From positions 744,001 through 808,000 of the forward strand of contig NZ_CP047025.1 of the NCBI RefSeq assembly GCF_009796845.1: a stretch of 64,000 nucleotides of DNA, written 5' to 3'. The notes under the pieces were generated by a model. That model was not told the origin of the DNA. It saw only the letters and a list, made by a program, of their open reading frames with translations, and ran no database searches. This stretch comes from Cobetia sp. L2A1. GTDB lineage: Bacteria; Pseudomonadota; Gammaproteobacteria; Pseudomonadales; Halomonadaceae. Below, piece after piece: positions 26,805 through 36,071 of the stretch (position 1 is the stretch's first letter; the number at the start of each line of letters is the position of its first letter). The translations under genes were made by a program, and so were the position numbers.

Positions 26805-28181
26805 CTAGATATGACGCAGGTACCAGTCGTATTCCATGCGGCTGATGACCTGCATGGCAGACTCACGTTCGGAGCGACGGCCTGCGATAAAGACATCCAG
26901 AAAACGTTTGCTGAAGGCGGAGTTCAGCGGTGGGCTTTCTTCCAGCAGTGTCAGTGCTTCCGACCAGCTATTGGTCAGGCTGGGCTCGAACTGGTCATAG
27001 GCATTGCCAGTGACCGGCTCACCTGGGGAAACCTTGTGTTCAATGCCGTACGCCACGGATGCCAGCAAAGTGGCCAGTAGTAGATACGGATTGACGTCTG
27101 CACCCGCAACACGATGCTCCAGGCGCCGCGCTTCATTGGGGCCGGAAGGAATGCGGATAGCGACTGAGCGATTATCGAAGCCCCAGGTCGGTGCCATCGG
27201 GACGTATAGGCCCTGCTGAAAGCGACGATAGGAGTTGAGGTTGGGGGCAAACAGCGCCATGGAGGCGGGCATCAATTCCAGCAGGCCGCCGATGGCATGG
27301 CGTAGTGTCTCGGTACCCAGCGGATTTTCATCTGCAGCCGAGAAGACATTATTGCCATCGCGATCCAGTAGGCTCATGTGGGCATGCATGCCATTACCGG
27401 CTTCATCGCCATACGGCTTGGCCATGAAGGTGGCATCGAAGCCGTGGCGCAGGGCGACGCCCTTGATGAGACGCTTGAGCAGCACCGCGCTGTCACAGGC
27501 CTTCATGACGTCATCAAGATGGATCAGGTTGATCTCGAACTGGCCCGGCGCGCACTCCTTGAGAGCAGTATCCAGTGGCAGTTGCTGAACGCGCGCCGCA
27601 TTCTGGATCTCTTCAAGGAAGTCGGCGTACTCGTCCAGCTCGCCGATGGAATAGAGCTGACTCTCGGTGGCGCGCTCTCCCGTAACGGGGGAGCAGGGAG
27701 GCTGTGCCATGCCCATGTCATCACGCTCACGATCGACCAGATAGAACTCGAGCTCTAATGCCACGACAGCCTTCAGGCCCATTGCGGCCAATACATCCAC
27801 CTGCTTCTGAAGCTGGTTGCGTGGATCGGCAAAGAAGGGGCCGTCCTTGTCATCACGCATGTTCATCAGTAGCTGGCCCTGCTTGCCATTGCGCAGCCAG
27901 GGGGCCGGCATCAGTGTGCCAGCAATCGGACGGCAGACCTGATCGCTATCACCTGTTTCCAGGCCCAGCCCTGTCTCTTCGATGGTATTGCCGGCGATGT
28001 CGAGGGCGAATACCGAGCCAGGCAGGTTGATTCCGGACGCGTAGGCCTTCTCGAGATTTTCGCGAGGAATACGCTTGCCGCGCTGTATACCATTGATATC
28101 GCTGATCAGCAGGTCGATGTTTTCGACCTCGGGATGACGGTCAAGAAATTCTCTGACCTCATCGGCAGGAAGGCTGTGCAT
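26805..28181 (-). CDS. puuA: Gamma-glutamylputrescine synthetase
   Basis: This 458-residue ligase closely follows E. coli PuuA. It has a beta-grasp domain with IDLLISDINGIQRGKRIPRENL, then LPGSVFALDIAGNTIEETGLG, catalytic ALELEFYLVDRERD (Glu143 and Glu145), the segment GQFEINLIHLDDVMKACDSA and ATFMAKPYGDEAGNGMHAHMS. The C-terminal region has NLNSYRRFQQGLYVP and NNRSV-type residues around WGFDNRSVAIRIP. It ligates glutamate to putrescine using ATP, the first step of the Puu pathway. The ATG at 28181 has AGGTG at 8 bases; codons further upstream are not conserved. It is divergent from puuD across a 264-base operator-rich region. Confidence 0.92.
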   Translation of the reverse strand: MHSLPADEVREFLDRHPEVENIDLLISDINGIQRGKRIPRENLEKAYASGINLPGSVFALDIAGNTIEETGLGLETGDSDQVCRPIAGTLMPAPWLRNGKQGQLLMNMRDDKDGPFFADPRNQLQKQVDVLAAMGLKAVVALELEFYLVDRERDDMGMAQPPCSPVTGERATESQLYSIGELDEYADFLEEIQNAARVQQLPLDTALKECAPGQFEINLIHLDDVMKACDSAVLLKRLIKGVALRHGFDATFMAKPYGDEAGNGMHAHMSLLDRDGNNVFSAADENPLGTETLRHAIGGLLELMPASMALFAPNLNSYRRFQQGLYVPMAPTWGFDNRSVAIRIPSGPNEARRLEHRVAGADVNPYLLLATLLASVAYGIEHKVSPGEPVTGNAYDQFEPSLTNSWSEALTLLEESPPLNSAFSKRFLDVFIAGRRSERESAMQVISRMEYDWYLRHI

Positions 28182-28220
28182 GTGAATCACCTGTGAACAT
28201 GAAGGGCTGTTACGTATACA

Positions 28221-28249
28221 TATATCGTCACGACGATGAGTGTTGTCAA
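28221..28249 (-). promoter_or_regulatory. Promoter of puuA with operator-like dyad in its spacer
   Basis: On the minus strand a perfect -35 TTGACA and a weak -10 GATATA are 17 bases apart, giving a leader of about 33 bases. A perfect 14-bp dyad, ATCGTC-AC-GACGAT (28224-28237), fills the spacer and overlaps the -10, which is where a repressor would block polymerase. Binding by the PuuR-like protein of this island is inference. Confidence 0.6.
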
Positions 28250-28290
28250 ATAATTTACAAAATATGCGTAATGCCACATTGAGTTTTTTT

Positions 28291-28309
28291 GATTAAATTG
28301 GATTTAATC
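28291..28309. promoter_or_regulatory. Inverted repeat 1 in the puuA-puuD divergent region
   Basis: A perfect dyad, GATTAAAT-TGG-ATTTAATC, lies midway between the divergent genes in the most AT-rich DNA of the island. It is a candidate operator for the island's cupin regulator or for a global regulator. Confidence 0.5.
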
Positions 28310-28315
28310 TCTTTA

Positions 28316-28339
28316 ATAACAATGAATTACTGTTGTTAT
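28316..28339. promoter_or_regulatory. Inverted repeat 2 in the puuA-puuD divergent region
   Basis: ATAACAA and TTGTTAT form perfect 7-bp arms around a 10-base spacer, six bases after the previous dyad and about 105 bases before the puuD start. The half-to-half spacing suits a protein dimer contacting successive turns. Function is inferred. Confidence 0.45.
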
Positions 28340-28445
28340 ATGCAAATAGTTTCTTTGGCAGGTTGGCAAGGAAAGACGATCAGTCTATGTTGATAAAAAC
28401 ATACCAACTATCCAAGGCCTGTCAGCATGCCTTGAAGGAGATTTC

Positions 28446-29201
28446 ATGGCACCTCGTCCCTTGGTAGGCGTTATCGCTTGTCGCCGCACTATTGAAGGCC
28501 ATCCGGCGCATATGGTGACTGACAAGTATGTGAGCGCGCTGCGCGATGTGGGCCTGCAGCCGGTGATGATTCCGGTGTGGGAGGATACCGATGCCGAGTC
28601 GGCGCGTGCTCTGTTGGCGCGACTGGACGGTCTGCTGCTGACGGGTAGCTATTCCAATATGCATCCTTCGCGCTATGGCGAAGCACTGGCGCCTGAGAAC
28701 ACCTATGAGGATGCCGCCCGCGATGCGGCGGCCCTTCAGTGGGTACCGCTGGCGCTGGCACTGAACTTGCCACTGCTGGGGATCTGTCGTGGTTTTCAGG
28801 AGTTGAATGTCGTCTTTGGCGGTAGTCTGCATCAGGTCGTGCAGCAGGTGCCGAGCCTGATGGACCACCGCGAGCCGAAGGGCGATCAGAACGCACAGTT
28901 TGCCCCCTCGCATGCCATCACCATCGTGGCGGGCGGCCAGCTGGCGGCGCTGTATGACGCACCAGAGGCGCGCGTCAACTCGCTGCATCAACAAGGCATT
29001 GCTCGGCTGGGCGAGGGTCTGCGCGTCGAAGCGCTCGCGCCGGATGGCCTGGTGGAAGCGGTATCTGTCAGTACGGCATCCTCCTTTGCGTTGGCAGTGC
29101 AGTGGCATCCAGAGTGGAAGCCGCGCCAGCATCCCTTGTATCTCGCGATTCTTGAGGGTTTCGCTGACGCCTGTCGTGACAAGGCGGCACATGGCGAGTG
29201 A
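28446..29201 (+). CDS. puuD: Gamma-glutamyl-gamma-aminobutyrate hydrolase (PuuD/SpuA-like)
   Basis: This 251-residue class I glutamine-amidotransferase-like hydrolase removes the glutamyl group from gamma-glutamyl-GABA. The nucleophile is Cys114 in LGICRGFQELN, the same residue number as the E. coli enzyme. The His of QWHPEW and its partner Glu complete the triad. The N-terminal RPLVGVIACRR and VTDKYVSALRDVGLQPVMIP are typical. AAGGAG lies upstream of the ATG at 28446. It heads an operon with the aminotransferase and aldehyde dehydrogenase genes. Confidence 0.94.
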   Translation: MAPRPLVGVIACRRTIEGHPAHMVTDKYVSALRDVGLQPVMIPVWEDTDAESARALLARLDGLLLTGSYSNMHPSRYGEALAPENTYEDAARDAAALQWVPLALALNLPLLGICRGFQELNVVFGGSLHQVVQQVPSLMDHREPKGDQNAQFAPSHAITIVAGGQLAALYDAPEARVNSLHQQGIARLGEGLRVEALAPDGLVEAVSVSTASSFALAVQWHPEWKPRQHPLYLAILEGFADACRDKAAHGE

Positions 29202-29272
29202 TCTTCTGGCGCCAATAATCAAGCAAACGTCAGACTGGCAGTATTTACCGCCATCTCAGGCAACATCCTCCA

Positions 29273-30697
29273 ATGAGAGACATGACCATGACCTCACCCG
29301 GCACCGCGCGTCTCAAAGCGCTGGACAGTGATCATCATTTGCATCCATTCACCGACTTCAAGGCGCTGGGTGAGGAGGGTAGTCGTATCATCACGGCTGC
29401 GTCGGGAGTGTATATCCAGGACGTTGACGGCCAGCGGATGCTTGATGGCATGGCGGGGTTGTGGTGCGTGAATCTCGGCTATGGTCGACAGGAACTGGTC
29501 GAGGCTGCCAGCCAGCAGATGACGCAATTGCCCTACTACAACACCTTCTTCAAGACCGCGCATCCGCCGGCGATCGAACTGGCAGCCGAGCTGTGTCGTC
29601 TGGCACCGGATCACATCAATCATGTCTTCTTTACGGGTTCCGGTTCCGAGGCCAATGACACCATGCTGCGGATGGTACGCCGCTTCTGGGCGCTCAAGGG
29701 CAAGCCTGAAAAACAGTGGATCATCGCGCGCAAGAATGGCTATCACGGCTCGACTGTTGCTGGCATGAGCCTGGGTGGCATGGCACCGATGCACGAGCAA
29801 GGTGGTCCCTGTGTGTCGGGCATCACGCATGTCCGTCAGCCCTATTGGTTTGGCGAAGGGCGTGAGATGGATCGTGAGGACTTCGGGAAAGCCTGCGCCG
29901 AGGCACTCGAGGAGCGCATCATCGAACTCGGGCCAGATAACGTGGCAGCCTTCCTGGCGGAGCCGGTGCAGGGCGCGGGTGGCGCGATCATGCCGCCTGA
30001 CAGCTACTGGCCGGCGGTCAAGGTGGTGCTTGAGAAATACGATATTCTGCTGGTGGTCGATGAGGTCATCTGCGGCTTTGGCCGTCTGGGCGAGTGGTTT
30101 GGCAGTCAGCACTATGACCTGAAGCCGGACCTGATGCCCATCGCCAAGGGTTTATCTTCCGGCTATCTACCGATTGGCGGCGTGCTGGTGGGAGATCGTC
30201 TCGCCGAGACTCTGATTCAAGAGGGTGGTGAGTTCTATCACGGCTTTACCTACTCCGGGCATCCCGTCTGCGCGGCAGTGGCGCTCAAGACGCTTGAGAT
30301 CATGCAGCGCGAGAATATCGTCGAGCGGGTGCGCGATGACCTCGGCCCCTACCTTGCCAAGTGCTGGGCAACGCTGGCGGACCATCCATTGGTGGGTGAG
30401 GCTCGCTCGCTGGGCTTGATGGGCGCACTGGAACTTGTTGCTGACAAGGCAAGCGGTGAGCGCTTTGATACGTCGCTGGCAGTCGGCAGTATGTGTCGTG
30501 ATATCTGCTTTGATACCGGATTGGTGATGCGCTCGGTAGGCGACACCATGATCATCTCACCGCCGCTGGTCATCACGCATGATGAGATTGATGCACTGGT
30601 CAGCCTGGCACGTGCTGCGCTCGATGAGACAGCTCGCCATCTCGCAGCATCACATTCCTCTCCCTCACGCTCTCAACATCTGGAATCCAGCCCATGA
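29273..30697 (+). CDS. spuC: Putrescine/polyamine aminotransferase (SpuC-like, class III)
   Basis: This 474-residue PLP-dependent enzyme probably transfers an amino group from putrescine (or another polyamine or omega-amino acid) to pyruvate. Lys292 in MPIAKGLSSGYLPIGG binds PLP. The substrate motif GMAGLWCVNLGYGR, the cofactor segment TGSGSEANDTMLRM and the Asp of LLVVDEVICGFGRLG are all present. Start choice is open: ATG codons at 29273, 29282 and 29288 are all in frame with modest Shine-Dalgarno sites. It overlaps the next gene by 4 bases. It resembles P. aeruginosa SpuC more than PuuE, although action on GABA cannot be excluded. Confidence 0.88.
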   Translation: MRDMTMTSPGTARLKALDSDHHLHPFTDFKALGEEGSRIITAASGVYIQDVDGQRMLDGMAGLWCVNLGYGRQELVEAASQQMTQLPYYNTFFKTAHPPAIELAAELCRLAPDHINHVFFTGSGSEANDTMLRMVRRFWALKGKPEKQWIIARKNGYHGSTVAGMSLGGMAPMHEQGGPCVSGITHVRQPYWFGEGREMDREDFGKACAEALEERIIELGPDNVAAFLAEPVQGAGGAIMPPDSYWPAVKVVLEKYDILLVVDEVICGFGRLGEWFGSQHYDLKPDLMPIAKGLSSGYLPIGGVLVGDRLAETLIQEGGEFYHGFTYSGHPVCAAVALKTLEIMQRENIVERVRDDLGPYLAKCWATLADHPLVGEARSLGLMGALELVADKASGERFDTSLAVGSMCRDICFDTGLVMRSVGDTMIISPPLVITHDEIDALVSLARAALDETARHLAASHSSPSRSQHLESSP

Positions 30698-32190
30698 GTC
30701 GCCCACAGACCCTGAATGACTGGCAGGCGCTTGCTGCACGCCTAACCACGACGCTGAACGATCGTGCGTTCATCAATGATGAATTCGTGGCCGCCGTCAG
30801 TGGTGAGACGTTCGAGACGATCAATCCGGCCACCGGTGAAGTGCTGGCCCATGTTGCCAGCTGTGACAAAGCCGATGCCGAGATCGCCATTCGTCATGCG
30901 CGCGCAGCCTTCAAGAGCGGTGTCTGGTCACGCATGCCGCCGGGCGAGCGCAAACGCGTACTGCTCAAGCTGGCGGACCTGCTTGAGGCGAATCAGGATG
31001 AATTGGCACTGCTGGATACCCTCGACATGGGTAAGCCGGTGACCAGTGCGCTCGATGACATGGCGGGGGCGATCGGCTCCCTCCGTCATCAGGCAGAATC
31101 CATCGACAAGCTTTACGGCGAGGTGGCTCCTACCGGGCAGCATGCACTTGGCATGGTGCTACGTGAGCCGCTGGGCGTGGTGGCGTCCATCGTGCCGTGG
31201 AACTTCCCGATGATGATGACGGCATGGAAGATAGCGCCAGCGTTGGCTGCGGGTAATAGCGTCATTCTCAAGCCATCCGAGAAGTCACCGTTGTCTGCCT
31301 TGCGTCTGGCAGAGCTGGCACGCGAAGCGGGTATTCCGCAGGGAGTCTTCCAGGTGCTGCCGGGCTTCGGGCATACCGTCGGGCGTGCACTGGCGCTGTC
31401 GATGGAGGTGGAGTGCCTGGCCTTCACCGGCTCTACGGCGGTCGGCAAGCAGTTGATGCAGTATGCGGGGCAGTCGAATCTCAAGCGGGTATATCTGGAG
31501 TGTGGCGGCAAGAGCCCCAATATCGTCTTTGCTGACTGCGCGAATCTTGATCGTGTCGCGGAAAGCGCGGCCGCTGCCATCTTCTACAACCAGGGCGAGG
31601 TCTGCATTGCAGGTTCACGCCTGCTGGTCGAGCACTCGATTCGTGAAGTGTTCGTCGAGAAGGTCGTCGCTGCGGCTGAACGGATGCAGCCGGGCAATCC
31701 ATTGGACCCGAAGAGCTTCATGGGTGCCATGGTCGACAAGGCCCAGTACGAGCGCGTGATGGGCTATATCCGTCAGGGAGTTGAAGAAGGCGCTGCATTG
31801 AGAGCAGGAGGCGAGGAGGTTGCCGGGCCTGGTCTGTTCATCCGTCCGGTGGTCTTTGATGGTGTGGTGCCGACCATGACGATCGGGTGTGAGGAGATCT
31901 TCGGGCCCGTGTTGTCGGTGTTCGGCTTCGAGACGGAAGAAGAAGCCCTGGTGCTGGCCAACGATAGTGACTTCGGTCTGGCGGCGGGGTTATGGAGTCA
32001 GGACATCGATCGCATCATGCGCATGACACATCAGTTGGAGTCGGGCCAGGTGTTCGTCAACAACTGGGCGGGCGGTGATCAGACCATGCCCTTTGGTGGC
32101 GTCAAGCAGTCGGGCAATGGTCGCGACAAGTCGCACCATTCACTCGCGGAGTACACTCAGCTCAAGAGTGTCTGGATTTCGCTGTCGTGA
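30694..32190 (+). CDS. puuC: Gamma-glutamyl-gamma-aminobutyraldehyde dehydrogenase (PuuC-like)
   Basis: This 498-residue NAD(P)+-dependent aldehyde dehydrogenase oxidises the aldehyde made by PuuB. The coenzyme-binding segment is VVASIVPWNFPMMMTAWKIA, followed by FTGSTAVGK, the general base Glu in LECGGKSPNIV and the catalytic Cys304 in GEVCIAGSRL. The C-terminal substrate loop has NNWAGGDQTMPFGGVKQSGNG. The start overlaps the aminotransferase stop (ATGA), so the two are translationally coupled. As the family is promiscuous, 4-aminobutyraldehyde is a second likely substrate. Confidence 0.93.
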   Translation: MSRPQTLNDWQALAARLTTTLNDRAFINDEFVAAVSGETFETINPATGEVLAHVASCDKADAEIAIRHARAAFKSGVWSRMPPGERKRVLLKLADLLEANQDELALLDTLDMGKPVTSALDDMAGAIGSLRHQAESIDKLYGEVAPTGQHALGMVLREPLGVVASIVPWNFPMMMTAWKIAPALAAGNSVILKPSEKSPLSALRLAELAREAGIPQGVFQVLPGFGHTVGRALALSMEVECLAFTGSTAVGKQLMQYAGQSNLKRVYLECGGKSPNIVFADCANLDRVAESAAAAIFYNQGEVCIAGSRLLVEHSIREVFVEKVVAAAERMQPGNPLDPKSFMGAMVDKAQYERVMGYIRQGVEEGAALRAGGEEVAGPGLFIRPVVFDGVVPTMTIGCEEIFGPVLSVFGFETEEEALVLANDSDFGLAAGLWSQDIDRIMRMTHQLESGQVFVNNWAGGDQTMPFGGVKQSGNGRDKSHHSLAEYTQLKSVWISLS

Positions 32191-32224
32191 TCAGAGTTGA
32201 TCTTCTGGACAGCTGAGCCGCAAT

Positions 32225-32253
32225 AAAAAGGCCACGCAGATGCGTGGCCTTTT
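32225..32253. terminator. Bidirectional terminator between puuC and puuR
   Basis: AAAAGGCCACGC pairs with GCGTGGCCTTTT around a 4-base loop, with A/T runs on both sides. It lies between the convergent puuC and regulator genes and can serve both. Confidence 0.88.
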
Positions 32254-32281
32254 GTGTTTCTACGCGGTGTCGAATCTTCGC

Positions 32282-32833
32282 TCAGAACATGCGTGCCGGC
32301 GTGGCACAGCTGACCAGACGACATTCGACATCACCGATATTGCGAAAGCGATGCGGCACGTTGGTATCGAAATAGTAGGCTTCGCCCGCTTTGAGGACTC
32401 GTGTGTCGCCGCCAATGGTGATCTCGATCTCGCCCTCGATGATCACGCCCGCTTCTTCACCTTGATGGGTGATCATCTCGCGGCCGGTATCGCTGATCGG
32501 CGGGTAGGTCTCGACCATGAATGACAGGCCACGACTCTTGCGGTTGGCCCCCACCAGCTTGAAGACCACTTCGCCGCTACCGACATTGGTAAGCTCTTCC
32601 TCGCCATAGAACACCTTGCCGGTATTCTCGAGCTCCATGGTAAAGAAGTCCCCTACGCTCATCGGAATGGCGCCCAGAATCTTGGTCAGTGAGCTTACCG
32701 AGGGGCTGACCTTGCCCTGCTCGATCAACGACAGGCTTGAGTGAGTCACGCCACAGCGCTTGGCCAGCTCACGCTGGGAAATACCGCGCAGGGTTCTCAA
32801 TGCCCGCAGGCGAGCACCGACATCATCTGCCAT
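32282..32833 (-). CDS. puuR: PuuR-like XRE-cupin transcriptional regulator
   Basis: This 183-residue protein is nearly the length of E. coli PuuR (185). Residues 1-65 form an XRE helix-turn-helix (LRALRTLRGISQRELAKRCGVTHSSLSLIEQGKVSPSVSSL). The C-terminal half is a cupin (THQGEEAGVIIEGEIEITIGG, then GEAYYFDTNVPHRFRN), the presumed putrescine sensor. AAGGA precedes the ATG at 32833; 24 upstream in-frame residues are unlikely to be used. It closes the polyamine island and probably represses it. Repeats in its own upstream region suggest autoregulation. Confidence 0.9.
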   Translation of the reverse strand: MADDVGARLRALRTLRGISQRELAKRCGVTHSSLSLIEQGKVSPSVSSLTKILGAIPMSVGDFFTMELENTGKVFYGEEELTNVGSGEVVFKLVGANRKSRGLSFMVETYPPISDTGREMITHQGEEAGVIIEGEIEITIGGDTRVLKAGEAYYFDTNVPHRFRNIGDVECRLVSCATPARMF

Positions 32834-32872
32834 CAGAACATCCTTGGGGGTAGCGACGATTGACTTGGGGAT

Positions 32873-32918
32873 GGCAATCGCTGATATGAACATGTTGGCA
32901 ATCACCTGAATGATTGCC
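32873..32918. promoter_or_regulatory. GGCAATC repeats upstream of puuR
   Basis: The heptamer GGCAATC occurs at 32873 and 32897, with an inverted copy GATTGCC at 32912. The last two form a perfect dyad with an 8-base spacer, 64 bases or more before the puuR ATG. This looks like an autoregulatory operator; the binding protein is inferred. Confidence 0.5.
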
Positions 32919-33006
32919 GACGGCCAGCCTCAGGATTTCCGGAGACTGGCCGTTTTACCACATATCAGGCGATGTGCAATCAGGCGATAGGCAAGGTCGC
33001 GTGGAA

Positions 33007-34461
33007 TCAGCTGAGGCTATCCAGCTTGTCCTTCAGCACCTTGTTGACCTGCTGCGGGTTGGCGGTGCCACGCGAGGCTTTCATGACCTGACCGACGAAG
33101 AAGCCGATCATCTTGCCGCGCTTGTCGACTTCTGCTTCCTGATACTGGGTGACCTGTGCGGGATTGTCGGCAATTACCTGGTCAACCACGGCTTCGATAG
33201 CGCCGGTGTCCGTTACCTGCTTGAGGCCGCGTGACGCGATGACCTCATCTGCGGTGGTGCCTTCGCCGTCCCACAAGGCGGCAAACACCTGCTTGGCCGC
33301 CTTGCCATTGATGGTCTCGTCGACGATACGCTTGATCAGACCGCCGAGTTGCTCGGAAGAGATCGGGCTGACGCTGATATCGAGATTTTCCTTGTTGAGA
33401 CGACCTGACAACTCGCCCTGCACCCAGTTGGCGGCCTGCTTGGCATCGCCACAGACATTCTTCACTTCTTCGAAGAAGTCTGCCATTTCACGGGTGCCTG
33501 ACAGCACACTGGCATCGTAGGCGGACAGGCCCAGTTCGCTTTCGAAGCGCGCGCGTTTTTCGGCCGGCATTTCCGGTAGGGTGCCGCGAAGATGCTCGAT
33601 ATAGGCTTCATCGACTTCTACCGGCAGTAGATCCGGGCACGGGAAGTAGCGATAGTCGTTGGCTTCTTCCTTGCTGCGCATGCTGCGCGTTTCGTCAGCA
33701 TCCGGATCATACAGGCGTGTTTCCTGCACGACGCGGCCGCCATCTTCTATCAGGTCAATCTGACGCTCGACCTCGAAGTGGATGGCGCGCTCGATGAAGC
33801 GGAAGGAGTTGACGTTCTTGACCTCTGCACGCGTACCATAGGCCTCCTGGCCCTTGGGGCGCACCGAGATGTTGACATCACAGCGCAGCGAACCTTCGGC
33901 CATGTTGCCATCGGAAATACCGAGATAGGTCACGATGGCATGTATCGCCCGGACGTAAGCCACGGCTTCCTTGGCAGAGCGCAGATCCGGCTCGGAGACA
34001 ATCTCCAGCAGCGGCGTGCCAGCACGGTTGAGGTCGATGCCCGTCATGCCCTGGAAGTCTTCGTGCAACGACTTGCCAGCGTCTTCCTCAAGGTGCGCGT
34101 GGTGGATGCGGATCGACTTGCGAGTGCCGTCTTCCAGCAGAATCTCGAGCACGCCCGGACCGACGATGGGCTGAGACATCTGGCTGGTCTGATAGCCCTT
34201 GGGCAGATCAGGGTAGAAGTAGTTCTTGCGCTCGAAGACCGAGTGGCCGGCAACGGCAGCATTGACCGCGAGGCCAAAGCGCACGGCCATGGCCACGGCT
34301 TGCTCGTTGAGTACCGGCAGCGTGCCCGGCAGGCCGAGATCGACGGCGCTGGCCTGGGTATTGGGCTCGGCACCATAGGTGGTGGACGAGCCGGAGAAGA
34401 TTTTCGACTGAGTGGCGAGCTGAGCGTGAACCTCAAGCCCGATTACGACTTCCCATTGCAT
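33007..34461 (-). CDS. gatB: Asp/Glu-tRNA amidotransferase subunit B
   Basis: This 484-residue subunit binds the misacylated Glu-tRNA(Gln) or Asp-tRNA(Asn) and phosphorylates it before amidation. The N-terminal [21 protein letters not shown] and the kinase-site segment [19 protein letters not shown] are diagnostic. A helical and tail (YqeY-like) domain forms the last 130 residues. The ATG overlaps the gatA stop by one base (TGATG). The presence of tRNA-Gln here does not say which amidation is used. The location next to mreB is conserved in Pseudomonas. Confidence 0.97.
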   Translation of the reverse strand: MQWEVVIGLEVHAQLATQSKIFSGSSTTYGAEPNTQASAVDLGLPGTLPVLNEQAVAMAVRFGLAVNAAVAGHSVFERKNYFYPDLPKGYQTSQMSQPIVGPGVLEILLEDGTRKSIRIHHAHLEEDAGKSLHEDFQGMTGIDLNRAGTPLLEIVSEPDLRSAKEAVAYVRAIHAIVTYLGISDGNMAEGSLRCDVNISVRPKGQEAYGTRAEVKNVNSFRFIERAIHFEVERQIDLIEDGGRVVQETRLYDPDADETRSMRSKEEANDYRYFPCPDLLPVEVDEAYIEHLRGTLPEMPAEKRARFESELGLSAYDASVLSGTREMADFFEEVKNVCGDAKQAANWVQGELSGRLNKENLDISVSPISSEQLGGLIKRIVDETINGKAAKQVFAALWDGEGTTADEVIASRGLKQVTDTGAIEAVVDQVIADNPAQVTQYQEAEVDKRGKMIGFFVGQVMKASRGTANPQQVNKVLKDKLDSLS

Positions 34462-35939
34462 CAGGCGTGCTCCTGTCCGAATTCCGGGCGCTGGCGGTGC
34501 CAGTCGGTGAGTTGCTGGAACTGGTGCGCGACACCCAGCAGTGTTTGCTCGCCGAAGTGCGGGCCGAGAATCTGCAGACCTACCGGACGCTTGCCTGCCA
34601 GTCCGGCGGGCACGCTGATGCCCGGAATACCCGCCAGATTGATGGCGATGGTATAGAGGTCCTGCAGGTACATGGACAGCGGGTCCTTGTGTGCGCCGAG
34701 ATCAAACGCCGGTGTTGGCGCTGCCGGGCCCATCAGCACATCGACTTGGTCGAAGGCATCGAGGAAGTCCTGGCGAATCAGACGACGCACCTTCTGTGCC
34801 TTGATGTAGTAGGCATCGAAGAAGCCTTCGGACAGGGTGTGAGTGCCGATCAGAATGCGACGCTTCACCTCGTCACCGAAACCTTCCTCGCGAGTGCGCT
34901 TGTAGAGATCTTCCAGGTCTTTCGGGTCAGCACAGCGATGGCCGAAGCGCACGCCGTCGTAACGCGACAGATTGGAAGACGCCTCGGCCGGTGCGATGAC
35001 GTAATAGGTCGGGATGGCCAGATGGGTATGCGGCAGTGAGATTTCCTGCACGCTGGCACCAGCATCCTCGAAAACCTTGATCGCGGCGCGAACGGAAGCT
35101 TCGACTTCCGGCGTCAGACCTTCACCGAAATATTCCTTCGGCAGGCCAATCTTCAGGCCCTTGAGGCTGTACTTCAGTCCCTCGACATAATCCGGCACGC
35201 CACGCACGACGCTGGTGGAGTCACGCGGGTCCGCCCCGGCGATCACGTTCATCAGGCGTGCACAGTCTTCAGCACTGCGGGCCATCGGGCCGCCCTGATC
35301 CAGGCTCGAGGCATAGGCAATCATGCCATAGCGTGAGACACGGCCGTAGGTAGGCTTGAGGCCCGTGATGCCGCAGAAGGCAGCCGGCTGACGGATGGAA
35401 CCGCCAGTGTCGGTACCCAGCGCGGCCGGAGCCAAGCCTGCTGCCACGGCAGCAGCACTGCCACCGGAGCTGCCACCGGGAACAGCGGTCAGATCCCACG
35501 GGTTCTTGACCGGCCCGTAGTAGCTGTTCTCGTTTGATGAGCCCATCGCGAACTCATCAAGGTTGGTCTTGCCCAGCATCACCACACCTTCCGCGCGCAG
35601 CTTTTCGATCACCGTGGCGTCGTAGGGCGAGATGAAGTTGTCGAGCATCTTCGAGCCGCAGCTGGTGCGAACGCCTTCGGTGCAGAAGATGTCCTTGATG
35701 GCCATCGGCACGCCGGTCAGCGGTGCCGCCTTGCCAGCCGCGCGGCGGGCATCAGCAGCATCTGCGTCACGCAGAGCCTCTTCTCGGCACACGGTGATAA
35801 AGCTATTGAGCTCGCCGTCGAGGCGCTCGATGCGCGCCAGGAAGACTTCCGTCAGCTCGCGGCTGGTGTATTCGCCGGCCTCAAGGCCTTGCGCCAGCTC
35901 GCTAAGCGTCTTGTCATGGAGTGCTATGGACGATGACAT
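34461..35939 (-). CDS. gatA: Asp/Glu-tRNA amidotransferase subunit A
   Basis: This 492-residue amidase subunit releases ammonia from glutamine and channels it to GatB. The Ser-cisSer-Lys triad is visible: Lys82 (MAIKDIFC), Ser157 ([17 protein letters not shown]) and Ser181 ([16 protein letters not shown]). The ATG at 35939 is chosen, with GGA 7 bases upstream and the family-like [20 protein letters not shown]; in-frame ATG 35951 and GTG 35963 are alternatives. A 132-base gap separates it from gatC. Confidence 0.96.
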   Translation of the reverse strand: MSSSIALHDKTLSELAQGLEAGEYTSRELTEVFLARIERLDGELNSFITVCREEALRDADAADARRAAGKAAPLTGVPMAIKDIFCTEGVRTSCGSKMLDNFISPYDATVIEKLRAEGVVMLGKTNLDEFAMGSSNENSYYGPVKNPWDLTAVPGGSSGGSAAAVAAGLAPAALGTDTGGSIRQPAAFCGITGLKPTYGRVSRYGMIAYASSLDQGGPMARSAEDCARLMNVIAGADPRDSTSVVRGVPDYVEGLKYSLKGLKIGLPKEYFGEGLTPEVEASVRAAIKVFEDAGASVQEISLPHTHLAIPTYYVIAPAEASSNLSRYDGVRFGHRCADPKDLEDLYKRTREEGFGDEVKRRILIGTHTLSEGFFDAYYIKAQKVRRLIRQDFLDAFDQVDVLMGPAAPTPAFDLGAHKDPLSMYLQDLYTIAINLAGIPGISVPAGLAGKRPVGLQILGPHFGEQTLLGVAHQFQQLTDWHRQRPEFGQEHA

Positions 35940-36071
35940 GTTCGATTCCATCAGTGCTAGCACTGCAACAAGGCAGTGCCGGCATAAATTCCGGGGCGGA
36001 CGTGAGGCGTGCCGCGTGATGTTGAGCAGGCGTCATACACCGATGAAAAGCCATCGGGTACATGCATACGT

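Noticed and set aside
29294..30112. A 272-codon minus-strand frame inside the spuC-like gene
   Set aside because: It is a mirror frame of a GC-rich coding gene; the protein is rich in Arg, His and Gln with no domain.
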